Below, one piece after another: positions 1-9,000 of a DNA stretch of 64,000 nucleotides (position 1 is its first letter; each line of letters begins with the position of its first letter). The translations under genes and the position numbers were made by a program. The notes under the pieces were generated by a model. The model ran no database searches. It had not been told where the DNA came from and saw nothing but the letters and a program-made list of their open reading frames with translations. The stretch comes from Roseibacillus sp. (GTDB lineage Bacteria; Verrucomicrobiota; Verrucomicrobiia; Verrucomicrobiales; Akkermansiaceae), in NCBI GenBank assembly GCA_029242545.1, contig JAQWTV010000066.1, positions 32,005-96,004 on the forward strand. The letters are read 5' to 3'.

Positions 1-2040
1 TTGTTCCTCGTCAACGATAGCGAGTCCGAGCTTATGAAAAATGACATCGCCGGAGAGAAGGCGGTGAGTGCCGATCACGATATCCACACTTCCTTCTGCT
101 ACGCCTCGGATGGTGTCGGAGATCTCACTAGGTTTTCTAAAGCGGCTTAGTAGGTCGATCCGGATGGGGAAGTCGCTCATTCGCTCGCGGAATGTCCGCC
201 AATGCTGTTCGGCCAGCACGGTCGTTGGGACAAGAATGGCAACTTGTGATCCGCCGGTGACAGCCTTGAAAGCAGCTCGGATGGCAACCTCAGTTTTGCC
301 GAAGCCAACATCGCCGCAGATGAGGCGGTCCATAGGCTGGCTGGACTCCATGTCTGTCTTTGTTTCTGAGATTGCCTGAGCTTGATCGACTGTTTCTGTA
401 AAGGGGAAGGAGTTCTCAAATTCCCACATCCACCGACTGTCTGGCGGGTGACTATATCCTTGTTGAGAGTCGCGCTCGGCATGTGTGCGGAGAAGCCGAG
501 CCGCGTAGTCCATGATCGCGGCTTCTGCCGATTTGCGGACTTTTCCCCAGCGACTATCGCCTAGCCGACTCAAGACAGGAGCCTTACCTCCAACTCCGAC
601 GTAGCGGGAAATGAGATGGGAGTGGTCGATAGGTACATGCAGGGTGCTCCCGTCCCGGTATTCGATGGAAAGCTCCTCTTCGCCGTTTTCCCCGGCTGTC
701 AGGCCGCGAAAGCGTCCGATTCCGTAGTCGGCATGCACGACGAGATCGTCTTCGTTGAGTTGATCCAGTTCGGTGGCGGCAGCATGAGAACGTACCTTCT
801 CGAGACGGCGGAGGCGATTGTTTCCTCCGGCAGGTTGGGGGCGACCGAGTAGTTCTCCCAGAGAAAGAACTGCCATTTTTGTGGTCCGCAGAACGAAGCC
901 TTCTGGAATCGAGAGGTCGAGGAATCGATAGTTGCTCTCTGGGAGATGAGTTCCTGCCAGTTCGCGAAAGCGTTCACGTTCTCCCTCGGACCCAGCGGCG
1001 ATATAGATGGTCCATTGCTCGGCAAGCCATTGGTCGATATGATGAAATACAGTGCTTTGCTGTGCTCCATGGAGCACGAAGTCGCCGGCATTGAAGTGGG
1101 CAAAGGGAGTGCCATATGCCTCCAACATAAGAGCTCCTCCTGAGGGGTTATCAGTGAAGATTAGGTTGGCATTCTTGATCCCTTCCTCAAGGGCAATGAT
1201 GGTATCGGTGTTGGTAAGCCAGTCACAGACCTTGTGTTCCATCGCCGGAGCGCTAAGCATCAACTCAGCGTGATTCATCCGGCGTATTGAGGTTTGTGAA
1301 TCGAGATCAAATTCACGAAGGGAGTCTAACTGCAGATCGAAAAACTCGAGGCGTAGCGGGTCGAGTGCCTGAGTCGGGAATACGTCAAGAATTCCTCCTC
1401 TTCTGGCAAACTGGTGACGGGCGTGGACCTGAGATACCTCCTCAAGACCTGCAGAGATCAACTGCTGCTGCAAGGCGTCAGGATCGCACTCCTGTCCGGC
1501 CTTCAGGTGGAGGAGAGAGGATTCAAGTTGAAGGGGGGAGGGCGCCGGATGGGACAGGGCGCTTGTGGAAGCGAGAATGATTTGCGTTCCGGTGTTTTTT
1601 CGCTGTTTGCCGAGGTGTTGAAAGGCCGCCAGGCGCTCGGCGTCGGGTTCGGGGTCGAGAATTTGAGAATCAAGAAGCCCGGAGGGAGGATCTGGAATGC
1701 CCGTCGCCTCCAGTCCCCAGCTTGCCAACTCGGAGGATATTCGCTCTCGGTGACGAGCGGAGCCTCCCAATACCCAGAGATTGGAATGGGAGTTGACGCT
1801 CAGAGATGCCAGAGCGGTTGCAAATGCGTGCGCAGGAGGCTCGATAGGGCCTATAGAGAGGGGTTTTTCGCCTCCAGCTAGATTGGACGCTTCACCGAGG
1901 GCGCATCTGTCCCTTGCGAAAGCGAGGGCCTCCGCAGGCGTAGAGATTGTTGGAGCTGGGGAATCTGAGTTGATTCGCGGGCAGGGAGACAGGGCGGGTG
2001 GACTTGGGCAACTTAGATCTTCACAAATGTGAATAATTCG
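1..2040 (-). CDS. mfd: Transcription-repair coupling factor Mfd, N-terminal two thirds (cut by left window edge)
   Basis: Mfd is a DNA translocase that removes stalled RNA polymerase and recruits UvrA. The minus-strand frame is open from the window edge to an in-frame stop at 2074-2076. It reads through a UvrB-like module (RRGGILDVFP, then LDSLREFDLDSQ), the RNA-polymerase-interacting region (VHADYGIGRF, LISRYVG), and the start of the helicase core with Walker A MDRLICGDVGFGKTEVA near 285-333. The last complete codons at the edge spell motif II, DEEQ, so the rest of the motor lies outside the window. No ATG, GTG or TTG is in frame upstream of the conserved region (first TTG near 1770). The start is therefore unresolved: a CTG or ATT start, or a sequence error, are options. 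The identity is very sure; the upper limit given here is only the open frame. Confidence 0.93.
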
Positions 2041-2079
2041 GTATTTTGTTAATAACCTGTAAATAACTGAAAATCACTC

Positions 2080-2898
2080 ATGGGGAGACTCCTCGCAAAT
2101 CCACTCATATTTGCCGTTACACTTACATCCCTGCTTGTCACGGGGTGCTCATCTCACAGAAGTTTAAGCCTTGGAGGCGGGGGTGGTTATCGAGGAGGAC
2201 CAGCTGGGATGCTCTATTCTCATTCCGCTTCTAGGAGTGGCGAGAGATCTTCCTCGGCAGCGGGCTCGGGACAGTCCCGGCAAGGAATACCAGTCAGTGT
2301 TCGTGCGTTAGTGCCGCGCAAGGCTCCCTTGGCGCTTCTCTCGGAGGTCAGGGTTCACAAGGATTACCTTCCCAAAAGCGCTCGTGGACGCAAAGGACAG
2401 AGTTCGATGCGACCTCGCTATATCACCATCCATAGCACTCAGAACTGGAGTAAGGGTGCGGATCCGTGGCGGCATTCACTTGCGCTAAAACGCAGCAAGC
2501 TAGGGAGTCTCTCATGGCACTATACGATCGATCAGAGTGTGGCGGTACAGCATTTACCAACGAACATTACTGGGCGGCATGCCGATTTCAATGGGCCGGG
2601 AAACAAGTATTCGATTGGGCTCGAGATGTGCGAGCATAAGGGAAACAGTCTCAGCAGAACGATTGGTCGGACTGCCAAGCTCGCGGCTTACTTGATGTAT
2701 AAGCACGGGATTCCACTCTCGAAGGTAGTCCCCCATTATCACTGGCCCCGCCACGGAATGAATCCGCCGCACAAGAACTGCCCTCATTTTCTCCTCGATA
2801 ACGGGCGGCCGGGAAGAAAGTGGCGCGGCTTTCAGGCGAGGGTCAAATACTACCACGATCTGATCACGGTCCAGGGGCCGTCTTATGCAATTCGGTAA
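2080..2898 (+). CDS. Lipoprotein N-acetylmuramoyl-L-alanine amidase (Amidase_2 family)
   Basis: Predicted peptidoglycan amidase cutting the bond between MurNAc and L-Ala. The 272-residue protein starts with a lipoprotein signal whose lipobox LVTGC puts the lipidated cysteine at residue 23. A Gly/Ser-rich linker follows, then an Amidase_2 domain from about residue 113: TIHST with zinc-ligand candidate H118, SWHYTID, YSIGLEMCE, and HWPRHGMNPPHKNCPH, where H225 and C234 resemble the remaining zinc ligands of T7-lysozyme-type amidases. It should therefore work in the periplasm, anchored to a membrane. It diverges from mfd over an AT-rich spacer of about 40 bases. No Shine-Dalgarno sequence precedes the ATG. 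Family assignment is firm; the physiological substrate (cell-wall turnover or recycling) is inferred. Confidence 0.85.
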   Translation: MGRLLANPLIFAVTLTSLLVTGCSSHRSLSLGGGGGYRGGPAGMLYSHSASRSGERSSSAAGSGQSRQGIPVSVRALVPRKAPLALLSEVRVHKDYLPKSARGRKGQSSMRPRYITIHSTQNWSKGADPWRHSLALKRSKLGSLSWHYTIDQSVAVQHLPTNITGRHADFNGPGNKYSIGLEMCEHKGNSLSRTIGRTAKLAAYLMYKHGIPLSKVVPHYHWPRHGMNPPHKNCPHFLLDNGRPGRKWRGFQARVKYYHDLITVQGPSYAIR

Positions 2899-3024
2899 AG
2901 TTGGTTCCTTTCGACTGGGAATTGCAAATCCGGATAATGTTGTGGGCCCATTACTCTACGGGATCAGCTTCTTTGCTGCCCGCAAAGGGCGAGTAAAACC
3001 TCCTGTGGGAACCTCTTCTAACCT

Positions 3025-3372
3025 GTGTCGAATAAGCCTCGGTATCACTACGTCTGCCAGCGTTGCACAGCATGCTGTAAGTGGCCCGGAGACGTGGAGT
3101 TAGAGGATTCGGAGATCACGGAGATTGCCTCCTTTCTTCGAATGGCTGAACATGATTTTGTCCAGGAATTTACCAGAATCAGGGCGAACAGGACGGGACT
3201 CTCTCTCGTCGATAAAGATTCGAGCAGCGAATGTATAATGCTGGATGGGGATGAATGCCGCATTCAGGAGGTGAAGCCTGTTCAATGCCGAGGATTTCCC
3301 AATACATGGAATTTTCCCGGATGGGAAAAGGAATGTCAATCTATCGCGGTGCCGCTCAGAGGAGAGGCCTGA
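3025..3372 (+). CDS. YkgJ-family cysteine cluster protein
   Basis: Small 115-residue protein of the YkgJ/Fe-S cluster-like family (zinc/iron-chelating CxxCxxCC proteins). The diagnostic cysteines are visible: CQRCTACC near residues 11-18, then C at about 74 and 81 (ECIMLDGDECRIQ) and VQCRGFP near 91. The C-terminal WEKEC adds one more. It starts with GTG at 3025 because this gives the family-typical short N-terminus directly before the first CxxC. The biochemical role of the family is unclear; metal or Fe-S binding is expected from the cysteines. It stands alone between the amidase and a convergent gene, with a spacer of about 125 bases upstream in which no other feature was seen. Confidence 0.75.
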   Translation: MSNKPRYHYVCQRCTACCKWPGDVELEDSEITEIASFLRMAEHDFVQEFTRIRANRTGLSLVDKDSSSECIMLDGDECRIQEVKPVQCRGFPNTWNFPGWEKECQSIAVPLRGEA

Positions 3373-3391
3373 TGCCTGAACGGTCGGCCCG

Positions 3392-4486
3392 TTATTCAGT
3401 AGGAGGAGGGGTTTGTGACCGTAACCAGCGAAGGGCCTCAATGTCTCCAAGTGCCAGTGCTCGCATGGTGTAGCCTTCGAGCAGTTCGGGTGATGTTCGA
3501 AGCGCTTCGGTTGGGGGGGGGAGTTCCCTGATCTCATTCCGGCGACGCTCTATGGAAAGCAGGAGAGTCTCAGGATTTATGTTCTCGATGGGGAAGGGGG
3601 CGTCAGGAGGAAGATTCGCGTAGGCGTTTCCTTGGATGGAAAGCCCAACCAATCCCGAGAGTATATCGTTTTCCTCGGCGAGAAATGAGCCGAGGCCCGC
3701 GTTGCGTCGCCTCGCAATGAAGGCTTCCTCTGGAGAAGCCTGCTCTGCGTAGTCCTGAAGGTTTCGACTCAGGGTGAGCAGCGGAGAGAGGTGAGGCAAG
3801 TCGACGGCGAGGGTGGCGTAGTATGCAGAGGCGGCACGATCGTTGCCTGTCGCGGCAAGGGTCTCAGTGAGGGCGATCAATGACTCGGAGGTAAAGGTCT
3901 GGAACCTTTTGGGATGATCGACTTTTCCGAGAATCTCTAGAGCTGAGTTCTTGGCCTCATTTTCCCAGGTGAGTGCTGCAAGGAGATATGATGTAAGCGA
4001 GTTATCAGGTTGGGCCTCCTGAAGTTGCCGGGCCCATTCAATCCGATCGTCGTTGGAGAAGTCATCACGCGAGGCAAGGGCAAAGAGGATATGCGGGTTG
4101 GAGGGTTCTCGGGTAATCGCGGCCCTCATGAGATTGGGGTCCTGCAGAATTATTCCTGCAGCAAGATACCCTTCGGCCGGGTGACCTTGGTTGGCGAGGT
4201 GGGTATCAAGTTCTGACCGTGTGGGAAGCTTGATGCCTGTGATCGCGAGGAGGTCCTCAAGACTGTCGACCTCTGGGGCCTCGTTGAGAGCCTGCTGAAA
4301 CAAGGCAGAGTGGTTGGATTCGGAAGCTGATGCAGGTTGCCGGGTTGATTTACGGAATGGACTTGAGAGCGGAGCGCTACCCTTGGCTTCATGGAATACA
4401 TGCTTTGAAGCGCCTGAGATGCAGAGCAGGAAGATAAGCCCTCCTGCCAGGGCTGCTCCCAGATGCGTAAGAAGAGACTTGGTCAC
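3392..4486 (-). CDS. Membrane-anchored helical-repeat (TPR-like) protein of unknown function
   Basis: A 364-residue protein not assigned to a named family. Residues about 8-25 form one hydrophobic segment (LGAALAGGLIFLLCISG) that would act as a signal anchor, leaving the rest outside the cytoplasm. The remainder is alanine/leucine-rich and helical, with stretches such as PSNPHILFALASRDD and SLTSYLLAALTWENEAKNSALEIL that look like degenerate TPR units. The start overlaps the stop of the upstream M48 protease gene by four bases (ATGA), so the two are probably translated together. A role in binding partners or substrates of the protease is possible but only inferred from that coupling. Confidence 0.7.
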   Translation of the reverse strand: MTKSLLTHLGAALAGGLIFLLCISGASKHVFHEAKGSAPLSSPFRKSTRQPASASESNHSALFQQALNEAPEVDSLEDLLAITGIKLPTRSELDTHLANQGHPAEGYLAAGIILQDPNLMRAAITREPSNPHILFALASRDDFSNDDRIEWARQLQEAQPDNSLTSYLLAALTWENEAKNSALEILGKVDHPKRFQTFTSESLIALTETLAATGNDRAASAYYATLAVDLPHLSPLLTLSRNLQDYAEQASPEEAFIARRRNAGLGSFLAEENDILSGLVGLSIQGNAYANLPPDAPFPIENINPETLLLSIERRRNEIRELPPPTEALRTSPELLEGYTMRALALGDIEALRWLRSQTPPPTE

Positions 4487-5763
4487 GCGGTCGAAGCGGG
4501 TGGGATTTTCCGGAGTGTGTGGATTCGGACCAGAACAGGGGGATGAGAATAATCAAGAAGAACGCGGAATCTGTGTGGCGTGAGATTTGACAGGTTGTCC
4601 GCGGAAAGTTTCTTCAGAGCCGTAATTAGATGTTCTGGGGTTCGCTGTGCCCCTGCGGCATAGGCGTCAGCCTCAAACTCGTGTTTACGGGACCAGGCGT
4701 TAAGGAAGACCCCGAGGAAGCGGCTGACCGGGCTGAAGAGAATGCCAAAAAAGACGAGCCCAGCGTGAGGGGAGATGTTTTCTGCTGGGATGCCAAACGC
4801 GGCAAAGAGCTGCCGGGAGAAACTGGCCTCAGGGTCGATTAGCTGGCCGAGAAGATAGAACAGGATCGCGAATTGAGCCAGAGAGAGAACAATTCGCTGA
4901 ATAATATGCTTCCGTTTGAAGTGTCCGATTTCATGGGCCAGGACGGCTACGAGTTCCTCGGTCGAGTGGTTTTCGACAAGAGTGTCGTAGAGGGCGATTT
5001 TCTTGTTCTTACCAAAACCCATAAAAAACGCGTTGGATTTTGCGGAGCGTCTCGATCCATCCATGATCGTTATTTCGGTGAGAGGGAATTCACACTCCTT
5101 CGCCATGTCATAGATAGCGTCCTTCAGCGATCCCTCCTCCATGGGTTCAAATTTATTGAAGAGTGGCATGATCAGTGAGGGAGAAAGGTAAGTGATCGCC
5201 AGAATAAAGACGCTGAAGGCGAGCCATGCCCAGAGCCATGCGTTGGGAACGTTTTGGAAGATGAGGAGGATGCCGGCAAGAAGAGGTGCTCCAATAAGAG
5301 CGGTGAGAAGAACGGTTTTGAGCTGATCCATCACGAAGGTAGATCGGGTGGTCTTGTTGAATCCGAAACGCGCTTCCAGGACGAAAGTGGCGTAGATTGT
5401 GAGTGGCAGGCTGAGAATGTAATTTCCAAGAAGGAGACCGAAGACATAGATGAGGCCAGAGAAGACTCCTCCGAGGCCGAGGGAGCGGGTCAACGAGTCC
5501 CACCACGCGAATCCGCCGAACAACCAGAAGGACAAGAGGATCGTCAGCGAGGCAATTGAGGAGAGAATTCCAAAGCGCGATGTGGCTCGGGTATATTCCT
5601 GAGATTCGGAATACTTCTCGGGATTATAAATATCGATGAATTCCTCGGGGAGTTCGGGCTTGAGGGACCCAAGGGTGAGAAGCGTGGCGATAAAGTCCAA
5701 ATTCCAGAGAAGAAGGAGAGCGATGATGAGCAGGATGGCTACGGTATTGAACTCAGGCATGGC
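4483..5763 (-). CDS. M48 family (Ste24/CAAX-type) integral membrane metallopeptidase
   Basis: Zinc metalloprotease of the Ste24-like M48 family, predicted to sit in the inner membrane with several transmembrane segments. The zinc motif is AHEIGHFKRKH (HExxH at about 4921-4935), followed after roughly 80 residues by the third-ligand motif EFEADAYA. The upstream region NEHxTRFG-type (here ATSRFG) and ARFGFNKTT are family hallmarks, as is MDGSRRSAKSNAFFMGFG before the active site. I chose the ATG at 5763, which starts right at the first membrane helix; an upstream ATG at 5811 would add 16 polar residues. Bacterial members take part in membrane protein quality control, but the target here is unknown. 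It is translationally coupled to the downstream TPR-like gene. Confidence 0.88.
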   Translation of the reverse strand, partial: AMPEFNTVAILLIIALLLLWNLDFIATLLTLGSLKPELPEEFIDIYNPEKYSESQEYTRATSRFGILSSIASLTILLSFWLFGGFAWWDSLTRSLGLGGVFSGLIYVFGLLLGNYILSLPLTIYATFVLEARFGFNKTTRSTFVMDQLKTVLLTALIGAPLLAGILLIFQNVPNAWLWAWLAFSVFILAITYLSPSLIMPLFNKFEPMEEGSLKDAIYDMAKECEFPLTEITIMDGSRRSAKSNAFFMGFGKNKKIALYDTLVENHSTEELVAVLAHEIGHFKRKHIIQRIVLSLAQFAILFYLLGQLIDPEASFSRQLFAAFGIPAENISPHAGLVFFGILFSPVSRFLGVFLNAWSRKHEFEADAYAAGAQRTPEHLITALKKLSADNLSNLTPHRFRVLLDYSHPPVLVRIHTLRKIPPASTA

Positions 5764-6097
5764 CAGGGTGGAGGTTTCCGAGGGTTTAGCCCGGTGAAGC
5801 GATTGAGGCAAGAACAGCTCAAATCGAACTAAGATTTCATGTTCGGAGGCCTACAGGACTCTTATTCTCCATGTAAGGTTGGGTTGTGTCTGGGGGGCGG
5901 TCGTGGACGCGGTTTGAGGTCTCTCAGGTCGAAACGTTCGATTCTGATCAGGGAGATAACCCACGAGGGGGAGTAGGGGAGTGGTAATGGCATGTTCAGG
6001 CGCGATGTAATGGTGGCTATTGGTTGTGCAGCTCCCATTATTTTGGTGTATCCTTTTTGAACAGGAGGAGTCGTGCTCCCCCCTCCCTAGTGCCCCG
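5764..6097. other. Intergenic region between divergent M48 and giant surface-protein genes
   Basis: About 330 bases between the divergent starts. It must hold the promoters of both genes, but I could not assign -35/-10 boxes with confidence. A small perfect inverted repeat (TCGAA-ACG-TTCGA) lies around 5930-5942, and a GGAGGAG stretch at about 6064-6070 has no in-frame start codon at normal spacing. No small gene was recognised. Confidence 0.4.
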
Positions 6098-9000
6098 ATG
6101 GAAACCCCCAGCCCCCGACGAGTCTTATTCCGCTTTCCCGCGATGTGGGTCAGCGGGATTCAGTCTCTCCTATTTTCCGTCGCTGCAGTCGCCGTTCCGG
6201 TCGCGGTAGATGATCGCTACCAGGTCACGGAAGATCTCGTTCTGAATACTCAATCTGGACCTCTTATTGCAACGGACCTAGATAGTAGTAACGGCACGAT
6301 TAATCCGTCTTTTGATGGAGAGTGGGACTATCTCGACCAGCTGGAGAACCAGCTTGGCGCAGGGATGAGTTACCCCGTGGATGGATTGGGAAGAGATTGG
6401 ACGAGTGTCGATTTTGAGGTGGGTTCATCCACTGTTGGTCCATGGGTCTCGGGAGCGCTCCCCCTGCAGGGAGGAGTGGTGCAGGCCTTTCCAGCCGCAA
6501 CTCCGAATCTTCTGCTTGGTATCGGCGGCGGACTAAACGGTCAGAATTTGGTAACTACCTACCTTTTTAGGAATACTTTCACCCTGAGCGCGGAGGAGGT
6601 CAGTGAAGAAAAGTGGATTGCCAATCTTGCGGTTGACGATGGTTGTGTGATTTTTATCAATGGAATCGAGGCGGGCTCGCTTTTTATGCCGGATGGGGCG
6701 ATCGATTCGGATACTCTGGCGTCTAACAGCGATGAATCGTCTTACTTCGCCGTTGAGCTCGATGTCGCCGGCGTTCTGAGGGAAGGGCAGAACACCATTG
6801 CGGTGGAAGTTCACCAGGCAAATCTCGGAAGCTCCGATGTAGGCCTCGATTTAAGTCTTGAGGGGGGCGGTGGAGCCTCTGGAGGGTTTGTATTCTCGGA
6901 TGACGTGTTTGGAACGACTCAGCCGGAATATGCGGCTGGCGCGCTCGATCCTGCTGGAGGGTTTGCGGGTTCGGGGCTTCGGATTACTATCGGGGGTTTG
7001 GACAACCGGTTCGTTCCCGGACCTCATGCCACCTCTGGAGCTTTTACCCAGAGCTTTACGATTGCGGCCTCTGCATCGGTTCAAATTGATTTCAGATATA
7101 GGCTGGTTAATTCTGACCCCCTGGAAGCCAGTGAGTTCGGCGAGGCGGTTTTGGAGGTTGATGGAATACGCTATGGTAGTGACACGGATGACTCTCTCGT
7201 TCGAATCAGCAATGGTGGGGATTCCGGTTGGAGGTCGGCAAGTTTCATCCTGCCTCTGGAAGCCGGCAGTCATACCATTGCGCTTGGTGCCTACAGTGGT
7301 GGAACTAGTCGGGGAAATGAGGTTATTAATGTTTATTTTGATGATGTCCTTGTGCAGCAGGGGGATGGCGCGATTGGCGGTGTTTTGAGTAACGACTCTG
7401 TCGGTAGTGAGCCAGTGGTGAGGGTTATCACCCCTCCGGTGAATGGAGATGTTAACATGGCTGAAAGTGGAGTGTTTCTCTATATTCCTGACCCGAATTT
7501 CTTTGGCATCGACAGGTTTACATACGAAGTCTCCGATGTTGCTGGAGTTTCCGACGAGGCTGAGGTGGTTATTGAAGTCGTGCCGGTGAATGATGCTCCG
7601 GTTGCTCTCCCTGAGAGCTTTGCGCTTGATGAGGATGAGCTGCTTGTTGTCGACACTGGCGCCAATAGCATACTTGCGAATGACGAGGATCTTGAGGGAG
7701 AAGTGTTGTCGGCGATTCTGGACGAGGGGGTAAGGCATGGGACTCTGTCGCTTGATGCAAGTGGTCTCTTTACCTATGCGCCGGAGGAAAACTTTTTTGG
7801 AACAGACTCCTTCAGCTACAGGGTGAGCGACGGGGTGTTTGAGTCTGCGCCTGTTATGGTCACTCTGCTGGTTGGTCCGACTCCTGATCCTCCAGTTGCC
7901 AGAGATGATCTTTTCGAGGTCGGGGAGAATGTTGCTCTCGAAGCGATTGCAGAGGGTGGCGCGCAAAGTGGCGAGCAGGGTGTAGTCCCATACGGAGCAG
8001 AGTGGAAGTATGATGATAGTGGGTCTGATCTCGGCGAGGCATGGCGGGCTCTCGATTTTGATGATTCTCAGTGGGCTAGTGGTCCCGCTGAGCTGGGTTA
8101 TGGCGATGATGACGAAAACACCCAGGTTGGGTTTGGGGGAAATCCCAGGAACAGGAACCCAACTACCTATTTCCGGCATACCTTTACGGTAGATGCGGTG
8201 AATTCGATCATCGGATCAAGGTGTCGCGTTTTTCGGGATGATGGGATCGTAGTCTATCTTAACGGGGTAGAGGTTGGTAGGGACAACATCGGGGCAAACC
8301 CTTCTTACGAAGACTTCGCGAGCAGCGCTGAGGACGATGGGAACCTGGAGATTGAGCTATCCCCGGTTTCTCCAGATCTATTCGTGGAGGGAGAAAATAC
8401 CCTTGCGGTGGAGATCCACCAGAGCGATAGGCAAAGCTCGGATATCAGCTTCAACCTCGAGCTTGAGATCACGAGAGCTCAGAGATCCGGCCTCCTCGCA
8501 AATGACCTGGACCCCGATCAAGCAGGGCTCGTCGCGGTCCTCGAAAGTGGGCCTGCCAATGGTGTGGTTAACCTCGATGAAACCGGGGCCTTTACTTACA
8601 CGCCTCCACTTAATTTCGAGGGAGAGGATCAATTTACGTATCGGGCTCTCAATCAGGAGGGAGCTTCGATTGGGGTTGTTACTATCAATGTGATCCCAGG
8701 GACAAATGACATTCCCGAAACGGAGCCAGACGTCTATCAGATATCAGAAGATGTGGAGTATTTCCGTAGCTCTGAGGAGGGTGTGCTATCGAACGATATA
8801 GATCCCGATGGGGATCCAATTCAGGCGGCACTTGTCGAATCGACTGCCCATGGAGAGCTCTTGTTTAACGAAGATGGGTCGTTTTCTTACGCTCCACGTC
8901 GCGATTATTTCGGCCCGGACTCCTTCGCCTATACGGTCTCTGACGGTATATCCGTATCGCCTGTGGAAGTCGTTATTCTGAACGTAAGTAATGTGCCAGA

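Noticed and set aside
68..2032. Several plus-strand ORFs of 60-155 codons over the first 2 kb
   Set aside because: They are antisense shadows of the mfd frame, which shows long conserved motifs; none has a plausible protein signature.
6851..8179. A 442-codon minus-strand ORF
   Set aside because: It lies fully inside the giant plus-strand gene, whose repeat motifs are clearly real; the antisense product has no domain-like pattern.
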